Assembly: GCA_947499935.1 (NCBI GenBank)
Contig: CANMQH010000003.1
Span: 62,001 to 126,000 of the forward strand
DNA from: an uncultured Algibacter sp.
GTDB taxonomy: Bacteria > Bacteroidota > Bacteroidia > Flavobacteriales > Flavobacteriaceae
Length of the DNA stretch: 64,000 bases
Reading direction: 5' to 3'
Numbering within the stretch: the stretch's first letter is position 1; each line of letters starts with the position of its first letter. Shown in pieces: positions 54,998 to 64,000 of this stretch. Under the pieces are notes generated by a model. That model was given only the letters and a program-made list of their open reading frames with translations, did not search any database and was not told the DNA's origin. Both the position numbers and the translations under genes were made by a program.

Positions 54998-55345
54998 ATG
55001 AATCTTTATACATATTGTAAATCTTGCAAAAGTAATATTAATATTAAATCTGGTGCTTCGACTAGACCAGACTTGCAAATGGAAAAAGGCGATGCGTTTA
55101 ATGTAAATTGTCAAAATTGTGGAACTATTGAAAAAAAACATGTTAATGATATAAAAGCTGAATCAAGTAAAGCAATAATGCTTGTAGGCTTAGTTTTAGG
55201 TATTGTAGCTACAGTTATTTTATGGTTCTTTTTTAAAGGAATAGCTCTGGTTGTTTTTATAATCCCTATTCTTGTTTGGCAGCAACAAATGGCAGCTACA
55301 AAAGCTTTTAACTCATATACAATTAGAAGAAAACAGAAGAATTAA
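54998..55345 (+). CDS. small zinc-ribbon membrane protein between parE and parC
   Basis: 115 residues. The N terminus has two CxxC pairs, YCKSCKSNINI (about 7-10) and NCQNCGTIEKK (about 38-41), predicting a zinc ribbon. Two membrane helices follow closely at about 60-95 (AIMLVGLVLGIVATVILWFF, GIALVVFIIPILVW). The C terminus is basic. It lies 18 bp after parE and 35 bp before parC, so it belongs to the same transcript. A membrane protein in a topoisomerase operon is unusual; related flavobacterial operons can be checked for the same gene. Function unknown. Confidence 0.78.
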   Translation: MNLYTYCKSCKSNINIKSGASTRPDLQMEKGDAFNVNCQNCGTIEKKHVNDIKAESSKAIMLVGLVLGIVATVILWFFFKGIALVVFIIPILVWQQQMAATKAFNSYTIRRKQKN

Positions 55346-55380
55346 TACTTAATAGCAGACCAAAAAAACAGTAGCTTTTA

Positions 55381-58059
55381 ATGATAGAAGACCAAAACGA
55401 CGATTTAATTAATAACCAAGACGAACCAAAAGAAACCATAACCCGAATAACGGGTATGTATAAAGATTGGTTTTTAGATTATGCCTCTTATGTTATTTTA
55501 GAACGTGCTGTACCAGCTATAGAAGATGGTTTTAAACCTGTACAGCGCCGTATCATGCATTCCATGAAAGATCTGGATGACGGCCGTTATAACAAAGTAG
55601 CAAATATTGTTGGTCATACGATGCAATACCATCCTCATGGCGATGCGAGTATTGCAGATGCTATGGTGCAAATTGGGCAAAAAGACTTGTTAATAGACAC
55701 CCAAGGAAACTGGGGGAATATTTTAACAGGAGACCGTGCTGCAGCTTCGCGTTATATAGAAGCACGCATCTCAAAATTTGGATTGGACGTGGTTTTTAAC
55801 CCTAAAATTACAGAGTGGCAAGCCAGTTACGATGGCCGTCGTAAAGAGCCTGTAAATTTACCTGTAATGTTTCCTTTATTATTAGCACAAGGAGGCGAAG
55901 GTATAGCGGTTGGGCTTTCAACTAAAATATTACCACATAATTTTATAGAACTTATAGATGCTTCCATAAAGCATTTGCAAGGTAAGCGGTTTACAATTCT
56001 ACCAGATTTTCCAACTGCTGGCATTGCAGATTTTTCTGGTTATAACGATGGATTAAGAGGCGGTAAAGTTCGTGTACGTGCTAAAATATCGCAATTAGAT
56101 AAAAATACGCTCGTTATTACCGAGTTGCCTTTTGGTACAAACACCACAACATTAATAGAATCCATTTTAAAAGCCAACGATAAAGGGAAAATTAAGGTAA
56201 AAAAGATTGAAGATAATACAGCTGCAAATGTTGAGATTTTAGTGCATTTACCATCGGGTTTATCACCCGATAAAACCATAGATGCTCTTTATGCGTTTAC
56301 AAGCTGCGAGTCATCAATTTCTCCATTAGGTTGTGTTATTGAAGATAATAAACCGCTATTTGTAGGCGTTACCGAAATGCTTAGAAGGAGTACCGATAAT
56401 ACCGTTCAGCTTTTAAAACAAGAACTCGAAATAAAGTTAGGCGAATTTGAAGAACAATGGCATTTTGCAAGTTTAGAACGTATTTTTATAGAAAATAGAA
56501 TCTATCGAGATATTGAAGAAGAAGAGACTTGGGAAGGTGTTATTAAGGCTATAGATAAAGGGCTTAAACCACATATAAAACATTTAAAACGCGCTGTTAC
56601 AGAAGAAGATATTATAAGATTAACCGAAATTAGAATAAAGCGTATTTCTAAATTCGATATCGATAAGGCTCAGCAAAAAATTGATGCTTTAGAAGCGCAA
56701 ATAGCTGAAATTAAGCATCATTTAGAGCATCTTATAGATTATGCCATAGCCTACTTTAATAGACTTAAAAAAGAATATGGAGCAGGTAGAGAGCGTAAGA
56801 CAGAAATCCGTACGTTTAATGATGTAGATGCCACAAAAGTAATTATTCGTAACACCAAACTCTATGTTAATAGAGAAGAAGGTTTTATTGGCACATCGCT
56901 TAAAAGGGATGAATATGTGGCAGATTGTAGTGATATAGATGATATTATAGTATTTACCAAAGAAGGTAAATTAATGATTACCAGGGTAGATTCTAAAACG
57001 TTTATTGGTAAAGATATTATTCATGTAGCCATATTTAAAAAGAAGGATAAACGAACCATTTATAACATGATTTATCGTGATGGTAAAAGTGGGCCGTCTT
57101 ATATTAAGCGTTTTGCTGTTACAGGTGTTACACGCGATAAGGATTACGATTTAACTAATGGTAGTAAGGGGTCTACATGTTTGTATTTTTCGGCGAATCC
57201 CAATGGCGAAGCCGAAGTTATTACGGTATTGTTGCGCCAAGCAGGAAGTATTAAAAAGCTTAAATGGGATATAGATTTTGCAGATATTCTTATAAAAGGA
57301 CGGGTTTCTAAAGGTAATCTGGTCACTAAATATCCAGTAAAACGCATTGAACTTAAAGAGAAAGGCGTATCTACACTTAAACCTAGAAAAATATGGTTTG
57401 ATGACACCGTACAACGTTTAAATGTTGATGGAAGAGGCGAGTTGATTGGCGAATTTAGAGGAGAAGATAAATTACTTATTATAAATCAATCAGGATTATT
57501 AAAAACAGTTACACCAGAAGTAACTATGCATTTTGATGATGATATGATTGTTATGGAAAAATGGGTCCCTAAAAAACCAATTTCTGCGGTGTATTTTAAT
57601 GGAGAAAAGGAGATTTACTATGTAAAACGCTTTTTGATAGAACAAGAAGGTAAAGAGGAATCCTTTATATCAGACCACCCAAAATCGCAATTAGAAATTG
57701 TTTCTACAGATTGGAAACCTATAGTTGAAATTGTATTTGCAAAAGACCGAGGTAAGGATAGAAAAGATAATTTAGAGGTTAATCTTGAAGATTTTATTTC
57801 CGTTAAGGGCATATCTGCACTAGGCAATCAACTTACTAAAGATAAAGTAAATCAATTAAATGTATTAGAATCGTTGCCTTATGAGGCTCCTGAAGAAGTT
57901 CATGCTGAGGATATTGAGGTTGTTGACGAAAAAGAAATTTCATCCAAAACATCTACACAAGATAACGAAGCTATTAATGGTGGACTTCAAAAAACAGATA
58001 AAAAAAACACACAAGACGATTCTGAAACTGACGAAGAAGGGCAGATTACATTATTTTAA
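55381..58059 (+). CDS. parC: DNA topoisomerase IV/gyrase-type subunit A
   Basis: 892 residues. The breakage-reunion domain begins with RAVPAIEDGFKPVQRRIMHS, continues with VGHTMQYHPHGDASIADAMV, and has the catalytic tyrosine in AASRYIEARISKF. A coiled-coil region follows (AQQKIDALEAQIAEIKHHLE), then an ARS-type C-terminal beta-pinwheel from about 480 and a charged tail (TDEEGQITLF). Together with ParE it cuts and passes duplexes to separate daughter chromosomes. It ends 11 bp before bshC, which is on the other strand; no terminator lies between. Confidence 0.95.
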   Translation: MIEDQNDDLINNQDEPKETITRITGMYKDWFLDYASYVILERAVPAIEDGFKPVQRRIMHSMKDLDDGRYNKVANIVGHTMQYHPHGDASIADAMVQIGQKDLLIDTQGNWGNILTGDRAAASRYIEARISKFGLDVVFNPKITEWQASYDGRRKEPVNLPVMFPLLLAQGGEGIAVGLSTKILPHNFIELIDASIKHLQGKRFTILPDFPTAGIADFSGYNDGLRGGKVRVRAKISQLDKNTLVITELPFGTNTTTLIESILKANDKGKIKVKKIEDNTAANVEILVHLPSGLSPDKTIDALYAFTSCESSISPLGCVIEDNKPLFVGVTEMLRRSTDNTVQLLKQELEIKLGEFEEQWHFASLERIFIENRIYRDIEEEETWEGVIKAIDKGLKPHIKHLKRAVTEEDIIRLTEIRIKRISKFDIDKAQQKIDALEAQIAEIKHHLEHLIDYAIAYFNRLKKEYGAGRERKTEIRTFNDVDATKVIIRNTKLYVNREEGFIGTSLKRDEYVADCSDIDDIIVFTKEGKLMITRVDSKTFIGKDIIHVAIFKKKDKRTIYNMIYRDGKSGPSYIKRFAVTGVTRDKDYDLTNGSKGSTCLYFSANPNGEAEVITVLLRQAGSIKKLKWDIDFADILIKGRVSKGNLVTKYPVKRIELKEKGVSTLKPRKIWFDDTVQRLNVDGRGELIGEFRGEDKLLIINQSGLLKTVTPEVTMHFDDDMIVMEKWVPKKPISAVYFNGEKEIYYVKRFLIEQEGKEESFISDHPKSQLEIVSTDWKPIVEIVFAKDRGKDRKDNLEVNLEDFISVKGISALGNQLTKDKVNQLNVLESLPYEAPEEVHAEDIEVVDEKEISSKTSTQDNEAINGGLQKTDKKNTQDDSETDEEGQITLF

Positions 58060-58069
58060 TTTGTTGTTT

Positions 58070-59662
58070 TTAAAGTGTTAATACAAAAAACTCATTTTGT
58101 AAAGGCTCTAAATTTTCAATCAGTTTAGGAATTAAAGTGTCGCCATATTCTAGATAAAACTCAGAAAAATTGGTGTTACGTTCTTGTAAACTTTTATTAG
58201 GAAATAACTCATTTTGTATGTCTGTTATCCGCATTACGTGGTCAGATAGTTTCTTTTTTTGAGCTGTTAACAATCGCTTTTCAAGAGTGTTTAATCCTTT
58301 TAATTGCTTAGCTTCTTGAGCTTTTACAGTGCCTATAAACGACTTGTCAGTTTGTTGAGCTAGCTTGTGTAAATGTTCAAATTGTTGTTTTAAAAGTTTT
58401 TTCTGTGAAGAAAAATTAATATCTATATTAGATATCTCTCTTACTTTTTTATTTATAAAGCTATCTCGCTTTAAAAATAAATCTTCATCAGAGATATTAA
58501 GCTTATCTAGCTTTTTAGATTGGCTTGTAGTCTTAATTAAAACAGAATTACGGAGTAATAAAATAGGAAAAGGAACTTTTACACTATCAAAATAGTTTTT
58601 TAATTGAAACCAATACGCTAACTCACCACCACCGCCTATATAACATAAATTTGGTAAAATAACCTCTTGGTATAAAGGTCGCATAATCACGTTTGGAGAA
58701 AAACGTTCTGGATGTTCTGCTAGTATTTTTTTTATGTCATTTAAATGCCATTGTAAATCGGTATTTAAAACGCTAAACATACCATCTTTAAAAACAATAC
58801 GTTCTCTAGTATTTTTATCTAAATAAAACAGATTAATGTCCCTTGGGTTAACTTGTATAGTATAGTGTTTAGAAAGGGTTTTATTGGTGTTTGAGACCGC
58901 ATTAAAAGAGCTTTTGTTTTCAAATTCTTGTTCAACAAAAGGCTTAAACTGTGCTTTTAAAGCAGCATCGTTAGCATCTACTATAACTAACCCATAATCT
59001 TTAAACAGGTCATTTGCTAAAAAACGTGTAGCATCAGCAAGATTATCATGTTCTAAATACGCTTTTTTAAATAATGTTTTTAATACTTCGGCATTTTTGG
59101 TTTGTCCAAATTCATCAGATAAAACATCAAAAATATCTTGTAAGCCATCATTAGATAGTTCGCCAACAGCGCCGCTAGAATTTCTGTTCCAACGTATTTT
59201 TTTTCCTTTAAAATTAAAATAATTTATCTCTTCAAAATCATGGTCTTCAGTTGCCATCCAATATACAGGTACGAAGTTGTAATTGGGATATTTAATTTTT
59301 AATTGACTAGATAGATTAATAGTAGAAATAATTTTATACAGAAAATAAAGGGGGCCAGTAAATAAATTTAACTGATGTCCAGTGGTAATTGTAAACGTGT
59401 TTTCTGTTTGTAAACTATTAATATGTTGATGCGTTAACTCTGAAGTTTCAATATCTTGATATTGTTTTTTTAAACTGTCTACAAGAGTAATTCTAGACTG
59501 TTCGTTAAATGAAGCTTTTTTTTCTTCAATCTGAGTTTTAAAATTTTCTATATCAGGGAAACGGTTATAAAATTGTTTTAAATCAGATTTTTTATCTAAA
59601 TAGTCGCATATTAAAGACGAAAAATAGCCTGTTTTATGAAACGGAATGTTGTTTTTCTGCAT
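58070..59662 (-). CDS. bshC: bacillithiol biosynthesis cysteine-adding enzyme
   Basis: 530 residues, standard for BshC, which joins cysteine to glucosaminyl-malate as the last step of bacillithiol synthesis. Family segments are seen in order: IPFHKTGYFSSLICDYLDKK, TITTGHQLNLFTGPLYFLYK, VPVYWMATEDHDFEEINYFN and the central PNVIMRPLYQEVILPNLCYI followed by GGGELAYWFQLKNYF. A coiled coil of about 70 residues near the C terminus is typical. Cytoplasmic enzyme. bshA and bshB are not in the window. A TATTTTTG -7 box is present upstream (complement of 59731-59738). Confidence 0.96.
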   Translation of the reverse strand: MQKNNIPFHKTGYFSSLICDYLDKKSDLKQFYNRFPDIENFKTQIEEKKASFNEQSRITLVDSLKKQYQDIETSELTHQHINSLQTENTFTITTGHQLNLFTGPLYFLYKIISTINLSSQLKIKYPNYNFVPVYWMATEDHDFEEINYFNFKGKKIRWNRNSSGAVGELSNDGLQDIFDVLSDEFGQTKNAEVLKTLFKKAYLEHDNLADATRFLANDLFKDYGLVIVDANDAALKAQFKPFVEQEFENKSSFNAVSNTNKTLSKHYTIQVNPRDINLFYLDKNTRERIVFKDGMFSVLNTDLQWHLNDIKKILAEHPERFSPNVIMRPLYQEVILPNLCYIGGGGELAYWFQLKNYFDSVKVPFPILLLRNSVLIKTTSQSKKLDKLNISDEDLFLKRDSFINKKVREISNIDINFSSQKKLLKQQFEHLHKLAQQTDKSFIGTVKAQEAKQLKGLNTLEKRLLTAQKKKLSDHVMRITDIQNELFPNKSLQERNTNFSEFYLEYGDTLIPKLIENLEPLQNEFFVLTL

Positions 59663-60081
59663 AGTTTTAATCTATAATATCTCCAACACCTTGGTCGGGG
59701 TTTTCTGCCTACCTTTCTTTTTATAGCTAGCAAAAATAGCTTACGGTGTATTACGAAAATTATGTAAATATACTGTTATTCCAATTTTTAAAATCTAAAA
59801 AATAAGTTAAGAGTTTTTCTAAATCTTTGTTTTGTTTGTCTGGTTATGTAAAGACAGTGTTTAAATAGCTAACACAATTAATTTAGAGGTTTAAGAAACA
59901 TTATTTTAAAGATAGCTTAATATATACTAACTATTATTTGTATTCAATTAATGCTATGGTAAACAAATTAACTTTAATCTAACTCTAAATTAATAAAAGC
60001 ACAGTAATTGCTTAACAAGTTTTGCAGCTTCTAAATGTAATTTTGGAAATATTATTTAATCAAAAAAATATGATTTACATT
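59663..60081. promoter_or_regulatory. 419-bp divergent gap, bshC / PhoX-like gene
   Basis: On the minus side, TATTTTTG (59731-59738) is a -7 candidate for bshC. On the plus side, TAATTTTG (60038-60045) is a -7 match, but the nearest TTG elements are 13 and 27 bp upstream, so the fit is poor. No gene seen; the open frame upstream of 60082 overlaps the promoter and is not used. Confidence 0.35.
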
Positions 60082-61584
60082 ATGAAAAAATTACTCAACC
60101 TTTTTTTTATTTTATTAGTTGCATTGGCAATTAATACAACATTAGTTAGCTGTAATACAGAAGATGGAAAAGATGGTGTTAATGGCGTAGACGGCCAAGA
60201 TGGAAATGATGGTAGTGATGCATCTGTTTTTCTAACAGCATCAAAATCTCCAACCTTGTTAAAGGTTACAAATGAATTTGTTAACCTAAAAGTTACTCCA
60301 ATCTTAACATCAGAAGATGTTATTCCTAACACACCAGATTTTGTTTATGGGTCTATGGCTGATGGTGCAGGTTTAATGGATAATGGAGATGAAACATTTA
60401 CATTAATAAATAATATAGAAGCAGATTACTCTATAGCACGAATTTTATTGAATAAAAATTTAAGACCCTACCATGGTGAGTACATTTTAAATGCTACAGC
60501 AACAGCAGAAACGGCGCAATGCTCTGGATCACTAATTACTCAAGAAGAACACGGTTTCGGTCCTTGGTATTTATCTGGAGGAGAGTGGGGAGGTTCATCT
60601 AAAGGTGTCTTTTTAACAGATCCAAATAAAAGTATAGCTGATGCAAGTACAGGAAAATTGTTAACTGCTTTTGGGCAATGGTCTACAGAAAATGCTGTAG
60701 TAATTGGTAAAGATGCTTATGCTAATAAAACAGTTGCTTTTATAGGTGATGATCATTCTGATAACAGTGTGCCTTCTGGTCAACTAGGTATGTATGTAGG
60801 TGATAGAGGAGATTTAAATGGTGGTAAATTATACGGGTTAAAAGTTATATCTACTGGAATTGATTTTGAAGTCGATATGGAAGAAGGTACGGAGTATGAT
60901 GCAGAGTTTGTTGAATTAACAGAGCGAGAAATTTCTGCCTTAGATGCCGAAGCTAAGTCTAAAGGTGTTATGGGATTTTCTAGACTAGAAGATATAGATT
61001 GGAGAAGGGGTTCGGGAGCCAATCAGAGGGAGGTGTATTTTGCTGTAACAGGAAGAGATAAGCCAGGCTTAATAGGTAAAGGAACAGTTTTGGGAAGAGT
61101 ATATAAAGTAACTTTAAATGATACAGACCCCACAGGGACTTGTAAAATTACATGTGTGTTAGATGGCGATAAAATAGGAGGGAAAGCTGCAGGTTTTCAT
61201 TCTCCAGATAATATTTTGGTGACAGAAAATTATGCATACATCCAAGAAGATCCAAATGGATATTTAGATACTGCGGTAAATGGTTTTGCTAAATTGTATC
61301 AATACAATTTAAATACAGGCACTATTAAAACGGTTTTAGAGTGCGATCAAAATAGAGCAGAAACACTAGGTTATGGAACAGCTAGTAGAAACTGGGAAAT
61401 CACAGGTATGATAGATGTTACCGATGTTGTTAAAAATGGTGATAACACATTCTTATTAATTACTCAAAATCACGGTTGGGAACCTGCAGATGGTACGTCT
61501 TTTACAGATGCCATGGCTAATCCAGATTTAGCAAATAGAAAAGAAGGTTCTATGCTCTATTTAATAAAAGGATTAGATCGATAA
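60082..61584 (+). CDS. PhoX/DUF839-like lipoprotein with collagen-like linker
   Basis: 500 residues from ATG 60082; two upstream in-frame ATGs are not used because this one begins a proper lipoprotein signal with lipobox TTLVSC. The mature protein opens with a collagen-like linker (GKDGVNGVDGQDGNDGSD). A beta-propeller region follows, with FVYGSMADGAGLMDNGDETF, HGFGPWYLSGGEWGGSSKG, GTVLGRVYKVTLNDTD and GFHSPDNILVTENYAYIQED, the closest match being the PhoX/DUF839 alkaline phosphatase family that binds calcium and iron. Cysteines at TCKITC may pair. It is 4 bp upstream of a cytochrome c peroxidase gene. A phosphatase role is plausible but the active-site residues could not be verified. Confidence 0.7.
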   Translation: MKKLLNLFFILLVALAINTTLVSCNTEDGKDGVNGVDGQDGNDGSDASVFLTASKSPTLLKVTNEFVNLKVTPILTSEDVIPNTPDFVYGSMADGAGLMDNGDETFTLINNIEADYSIARILLNKNLRPYHGEYILNATATAETAQCSGSLITQEEHGFGPWYLSGGEWGGSSKGVFLTDPNKSIADASTGKLLTAFGQWSTENAVVIGKDAYANKTVAFIGDDHSDNSVPSGQLGMYVGDRGDLNGGKLYGLKVISTGIDFEVDMEEGTEYDAEFVELTEREISALDAEAKSKGVMGFSRLEDIDWRRGSGANQREVYFAVTGRDKPGLIGKGTVLGRVYKVTLNDTDPTGTCKITCVLDGDKIGGKAAGFHSPDNILVTENYAYIQEDPNGYLDTAVNGFAKLYQYNLNTGTIKTVLECDQNRAETLGYGTASRNWEITGMIDVTDVVKNGDNTFLLITQNHGWEPADGTSFTDAMANPDLANRKEGSMLYLIKGLDR

Positions 61585-61588
61585 TTTT

Positions 61589-63382
61589 ATGGAAATATAT
61601 TTGAATTTCACATTTAAAGCTAAGACATGCATTTATGTATGTCTTTTGCTTTTGAGTACAGCTTGTGTTAATAACAATACCAAAACTGTAGCAAAACCAA
61701 TATCAAAGACAGAACAATTAGAAAAATTGTACAGGCAAAATCTAGTCAAGGCATATCAATATTTAGATAGTATTAATCTAGATAATAAAAATGGGATTAA
61801 TAAAGACTATTATGAAATATCAAGAAAGTATTTAAAAAAAAGCGAACCCATACTGTCTTATGCAAATAAAGAGAATTACAAATCTTTAAACGCACCCAAC
61901 TTACTACGGATACATGAAGAGGACCCAACAGATATAAAAATAAGTAAGCCTATAGGTTATCAAGTTATTGAGGAGCATTTGTTTTCTGAAACTATGGATA
62001 CTCTGGCACTAGCAAGGGCTTTAAAAGTTACAAGTAGTAGATTGAAGTTGATAGAGCATAATATAGCTTTAAACCTCAAAGATTATCACGTATTATGGCT
62101 TATTAGAGATGCCGTAGTAAGGATAGCAACAACAGGGTTATCAAATTTTGATTCGCCAGTATTAGGCAATTCATTAGAAGAATCTATTTATGTACTAAAC
62201 ACTCTACATGAAATTCTTAATATATACCAAAGTAACTTCAAAAATAAAGCGCTATTTATTGAATGGGAGACAGCGTTGAAAAAGTCTGTAGAATTATTAA
62301 AAACAGATTTTAATAATCTAGATAGATACACATTTATAAAGAAGCATACCCATAAACAGCTAGAACTTTTAAGAGATACAAAAGTAGATTGGAGCGTTAG
62401 TTTTCCTTTTGAATTAGCTTTAAATACCAATGCAACAAGTTTATTTACTAAAAACACATTTAATCTTGAATATTTTTCTGACTACAAAAATGATACGACG
62501 TATTTACAAACTAAAGTAGAACTTGGAAAAGCACTATTTAATGACACTAGGTTTTCTATAAATAACAATATGTCTTGTGCAACGTGTCATATAAAACAAA
62601 AAGGTTTTGCAGATGGGAAAGTTACTTTTAATCAAAAAATAAAACGAAATACGCCTACATTGACTTATTCAGGTTTACAGAAATCTTTTTTTTTAGATAA
62701 TAGATCAGGTAGTTTAGAAGGGCAAATAGTTGGTGTTGTAAATAATCATGATGAATTTGGTACAGATTTAAAACATATTATAAAGATTGTTAAGGACGAT
62801 AAAAACTATGCAAAATCTTTTGATTCACTTTACAATAGAGGTGCTACAGATATGAATATAAGACATTCTATAGCATCATATGTTAGATCTCTTAATTTGT
62901 TTAATTCAAAATTTGACAACAATATAAATGGCAAAGAAAATACACTGACTAAAATTGAGAAAAAAGGGTTTAATTTATTTATGGGCAAGGCAGCTTGTGC
63001 AACATGTCATTTTCCACCTTTGTTTAATGGTACCGTCCCTCCTAATTTTAATGAGTCTGAACTTGAAATTATTGGTGTGCCAGAAACTGTTGAAAATAAG
63101 GTTTTGGATGATGATTTAGGGCGGTATAATGTTTTTAAAACGGAAGAAAGAAAAGGCGCTTTTAAAACGCCTACTTTAAGAAATATAGCTTTAACAGCAC
63201 CCTATATGCACAATGGGGTGTATAATACGATGGAACAAGTTATGGATTTTTATAATAAAGGAGGTGGTAAGGGCTTAGGTTTAAATGTATCACATCAAAC
63301 CTTACCTTTTGATAAATTAAATTTATCTGAAATGGAGCAGCAAGCTATTATAGCTTTCATGAAAACTCTAACAGATTACTAA
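61589..63382 (+). CDS. di-haem cytochrome c peroxidase, long form
   Basis: 597 residues. A hydrophobic leader ends in TAC, an SPII lipobox (lipidation near Cys26). Residues 30-290 are helical (ALKVTSSRLKLIEHNIALNL, RIATTGLSNFDSPVLGNSLE) with no family assigned by eye; they recall the imelysin-type domains that accompany such peroxidases. The second half is a CCP/MauG fold with two haem sites: CATCH near 330 (MSCATCHIKQKGFADG) and CATCH near 470 (KAACATCHFPPLFNGT), plus TPTLRNIALTAPYMHNGVYN. The enzyme would reduce peroxide or oxidise a substrate in the envelope. It follows the PhoX-like gene by 4 bp and is surely co-transcribed. Confidence 0.9.
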   Translation: MEIYLNFTFKAKTCIYVCLLLLSTACVNNNTKTVAKPISKTEQLEKLYRQNLVKAYQYLDSINLDNKNGINKDYYEISRKYLKKSEPILSYANKENYKSLNAPNLLRIHEEDPTDIKISKPIGYQVIEEHLFSETMDTLALARALKVTSSRLKLIEHNIALNLKDYHVLWLIRDAVVRIATTGLSNFDSPVLGNSLEESIYVLNTLHEILNIYQSNFKNKALFIEWETALKKSVELLKTDFNNLDRYTFIKKHTHKQLELLRDTKVDWSVSFPFELALNTNATSLFTKNTFNLEYFSDYKNDTTYLQTKVELGKALFNDTRFSINNNMSCATCHIKQKGFADGKVTFNQKIKRNTPTLTYSGLQKSFFLDNRSGSLEGQIVGVVNNHDEFGTDLKHIIKIVKDDKNYAKSFDSLYNRGATDMNIRHSIASYVRSLNLFNSKFDNNINGKENTLTKIEKKGFNLFMGKAACATCHFPPLFNGTVPPNFNESELEIIGVPETVENKVLDDDLGRYNVFKTEERKGAFKTPTLRNIALTAPYMHNGVYNTMEQVMDFYNKGGGKGLGLNVSHQTLPFDKLNLSEMEQQAIIAFMKTLTDY

Positions 63383-63441
63383 AATTAATCAAATTGAATT
63401 ATTTATTTTAGTAAAGTAAGTCGATTTTTTGTATTTTAATG

Positions 63442-63495
63442 AACTCATATTGTTTTTATAGGCTTCTAGAGAAACATAAAAAGTCAATATGAGTT
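63442..63495 (+). terminator. long hairpin after the peroxidase gene
   Basis: AACTCATATTG (63442-63452) and CAATATGAGTT (63485-63495) pair fully; the stem extends through TTTTTAT/ATAAAAA with a 2-base bulge. A T run follows weakly. It may be a terminator or a leader structure of the next gene. Confidence 0.5.
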
Positions 63496-63514
63496 TTATA
63501 TATAAAACATAGTC

Positions 63515-64000
63515 ATGAAAAATTTAGCATACATTATTTTAATTTGTAGTTGTTTTGTTTTTGCATTATGGCAAAATGTATTAATAGCGCAGACAACAAA
63601 TCCATTTACTCAACTTGGAACTAAAGTTTTAGATGCTAATACAAAAAAACCTTTGGTATTTGCAAATATAAATATAGAGAACTCTAATATAAGCACAGTT
63701 ACAAATAACGATGGCGAGTTTATTTTAAAAATACCTAATAATTTGTTAGATGGCATCTTGGTTATTTCACATTTAGGGTATGAAAAGAAAACACTTAAAA
63801 TAACTTCTATTAAGAACCTTAAAGAAATCTCTTTATTGCCTGCGTATACAGAATTAGGTGAAATTAGTATCAATGCTACTAATATAGATGCTAAATCCTT
63901 GGTTTTAGAAACCTTAAAAAAGAAAACCACTATTTATAACAATAATAAAACTGTGATGACGGCATTTTACAGAGAAACTATAAAGCGAAGAAAAAAAAAC
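63515..64000 (+). CDS. carboxypeptidase-regulatory-like domain protein, 5' part
   Basis: The first 162 codons of a gene that runs past the window edge. A signal peptide (YIILICSCFVFALWQNVLIA, cut before QTTNPF) is followed by a CarboxypepD_reg-like/TonB-plug-proximal domain: GTKVLDANTKKPLVFANINI, TNNDGEFILKIPNNLLDGIL and VISHLGYEKKTLKITSIKN. Such N-terminal domains lead TonB-dependent receptors or DUF5686-type proteins; the segment LVLETLKKKTTIYNNNKTVM favours the non-receptor DUF5686-like type, but the rest is missing. It is read in the same direction as the peroxidase gene, 132 bp apart. Confidence 0.8.
   Translation, partial: MKNLAYIILICSCFVFALWQNVLIAQTTNPFTQLGTKVLDANTKKPLVFANINIENSNISTVTNNDGEFILKIPNNLLDGILVISHLGYEKKTLKITSIKNLKEISLLPAYTELGEISINATNIDAKSLVLETLKKKTTIYNNNKTVMTAFYRETIKRRKKN

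Noticed and set aside
1..64000. tRNA, rRNA and CRISPR features
   Set aside because: No cloverleaf-like stretches, rRNA segments or regularly spaced direct repeats were noticed; a dedicated scan was not possible.

Overview
The window is AT-rich DNA from a member of the Bacteroidota, almost certainly family Flavobacteriaceae. Supporting signs are genus-typical promoters of the TTG-N19-TAnnTTTG type, SPI/SPII signal sequences with few Shine-Dalgarno sites, a type IX secretion (T9SS) C-terminal sorting domain, DUF4199, DUF5777 and DUF5074 family proteins, a TIGR03991-type GlmU-like protein, bacillithiol enzyme BshC and a shortened CarB. The genus cannot be fixed from this sequence alone. No tRNA, rRNA, CRISPR array or transposase gene was seen.

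Layout, left to right. 0-3 kb: end of an outer-membrane barrel gene, a frameshifted TM2-domain gene, a secreted protein, aroQ and a small barrel protein. 3-7.3 kb: a divergent set (DUF1338/HglS-like enzyme, Lrp regulator, FAD/FeS 2-hydroxyacid dehydrogenase) that together would carry 2-oxoadipate to 2-oxoglutarate, the end of lysine breakdown. 7.6-10.8 kb: ammonium transporter followed by two exported proteins. 11-17.9 kb: ABC exporter, phosphohexomutase, glycosyltransferase, DUF4199, ribosomal protein L31 type B, GlmU-like enzyme. 18-19.8 kb: YhhN-like protein and two paralogous small membrane proteins separated by a 209-bp MITE-like repeat. 19.8-24.4 kb: an unusual three-gene ABC module. 24.5-29.3 kb: mtaB, a lipoprotein, GNAT, hydrolase, lytic transglycosylase, TPR protein. 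29.5-34.2 kb: rpmH, carB, ankyrin protein, T9SS-exported DOMON protein. 34.5-37 kb: second MITE copy and an OB-fold/DUF5777/cytochrome c/YceI operon. 37-39.4 kb: thioesterase, membrane protein, rmuC.

39.4-42.1 kb is the most distinctive accessory segment: a free-standing reverse transcriptase (not group II intron type, no maturase domain), a 470-bp gene-poor region with several palindromes, and a divergently transcribed 220-residue protein of unknown function, wedged between housekeeping genes. This is the best candidate for an undescribed defence-type RT system. 42.1-49.3 kb is a vitamin B12 uptake locus: BtuF-, BtuC- and BtuD-like ABC genes divergent from a cobalamin riboswitch and a BtuB-like receptor, followed by an exported thrombospondin-type-3 protein and the truncated C-terminal part of a DUF5074/YncE-like gene.

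49.3-59.7 kb is mostly housekeeping: DCC thioredoxin-like protein, ychF, SRPBCC protein, EamA transporter, parE, a zinc-ribbon membrane protein, parC and bshC. 60-64 kb holds a PhoX/DUF839-like lipoprotein with a collagen-like linker, a di-heme cytochrome c peroxidase with a long unassigned N-terminal region, and the start of a carboxypeptidase-regulatory-domain protein that runs off the window.
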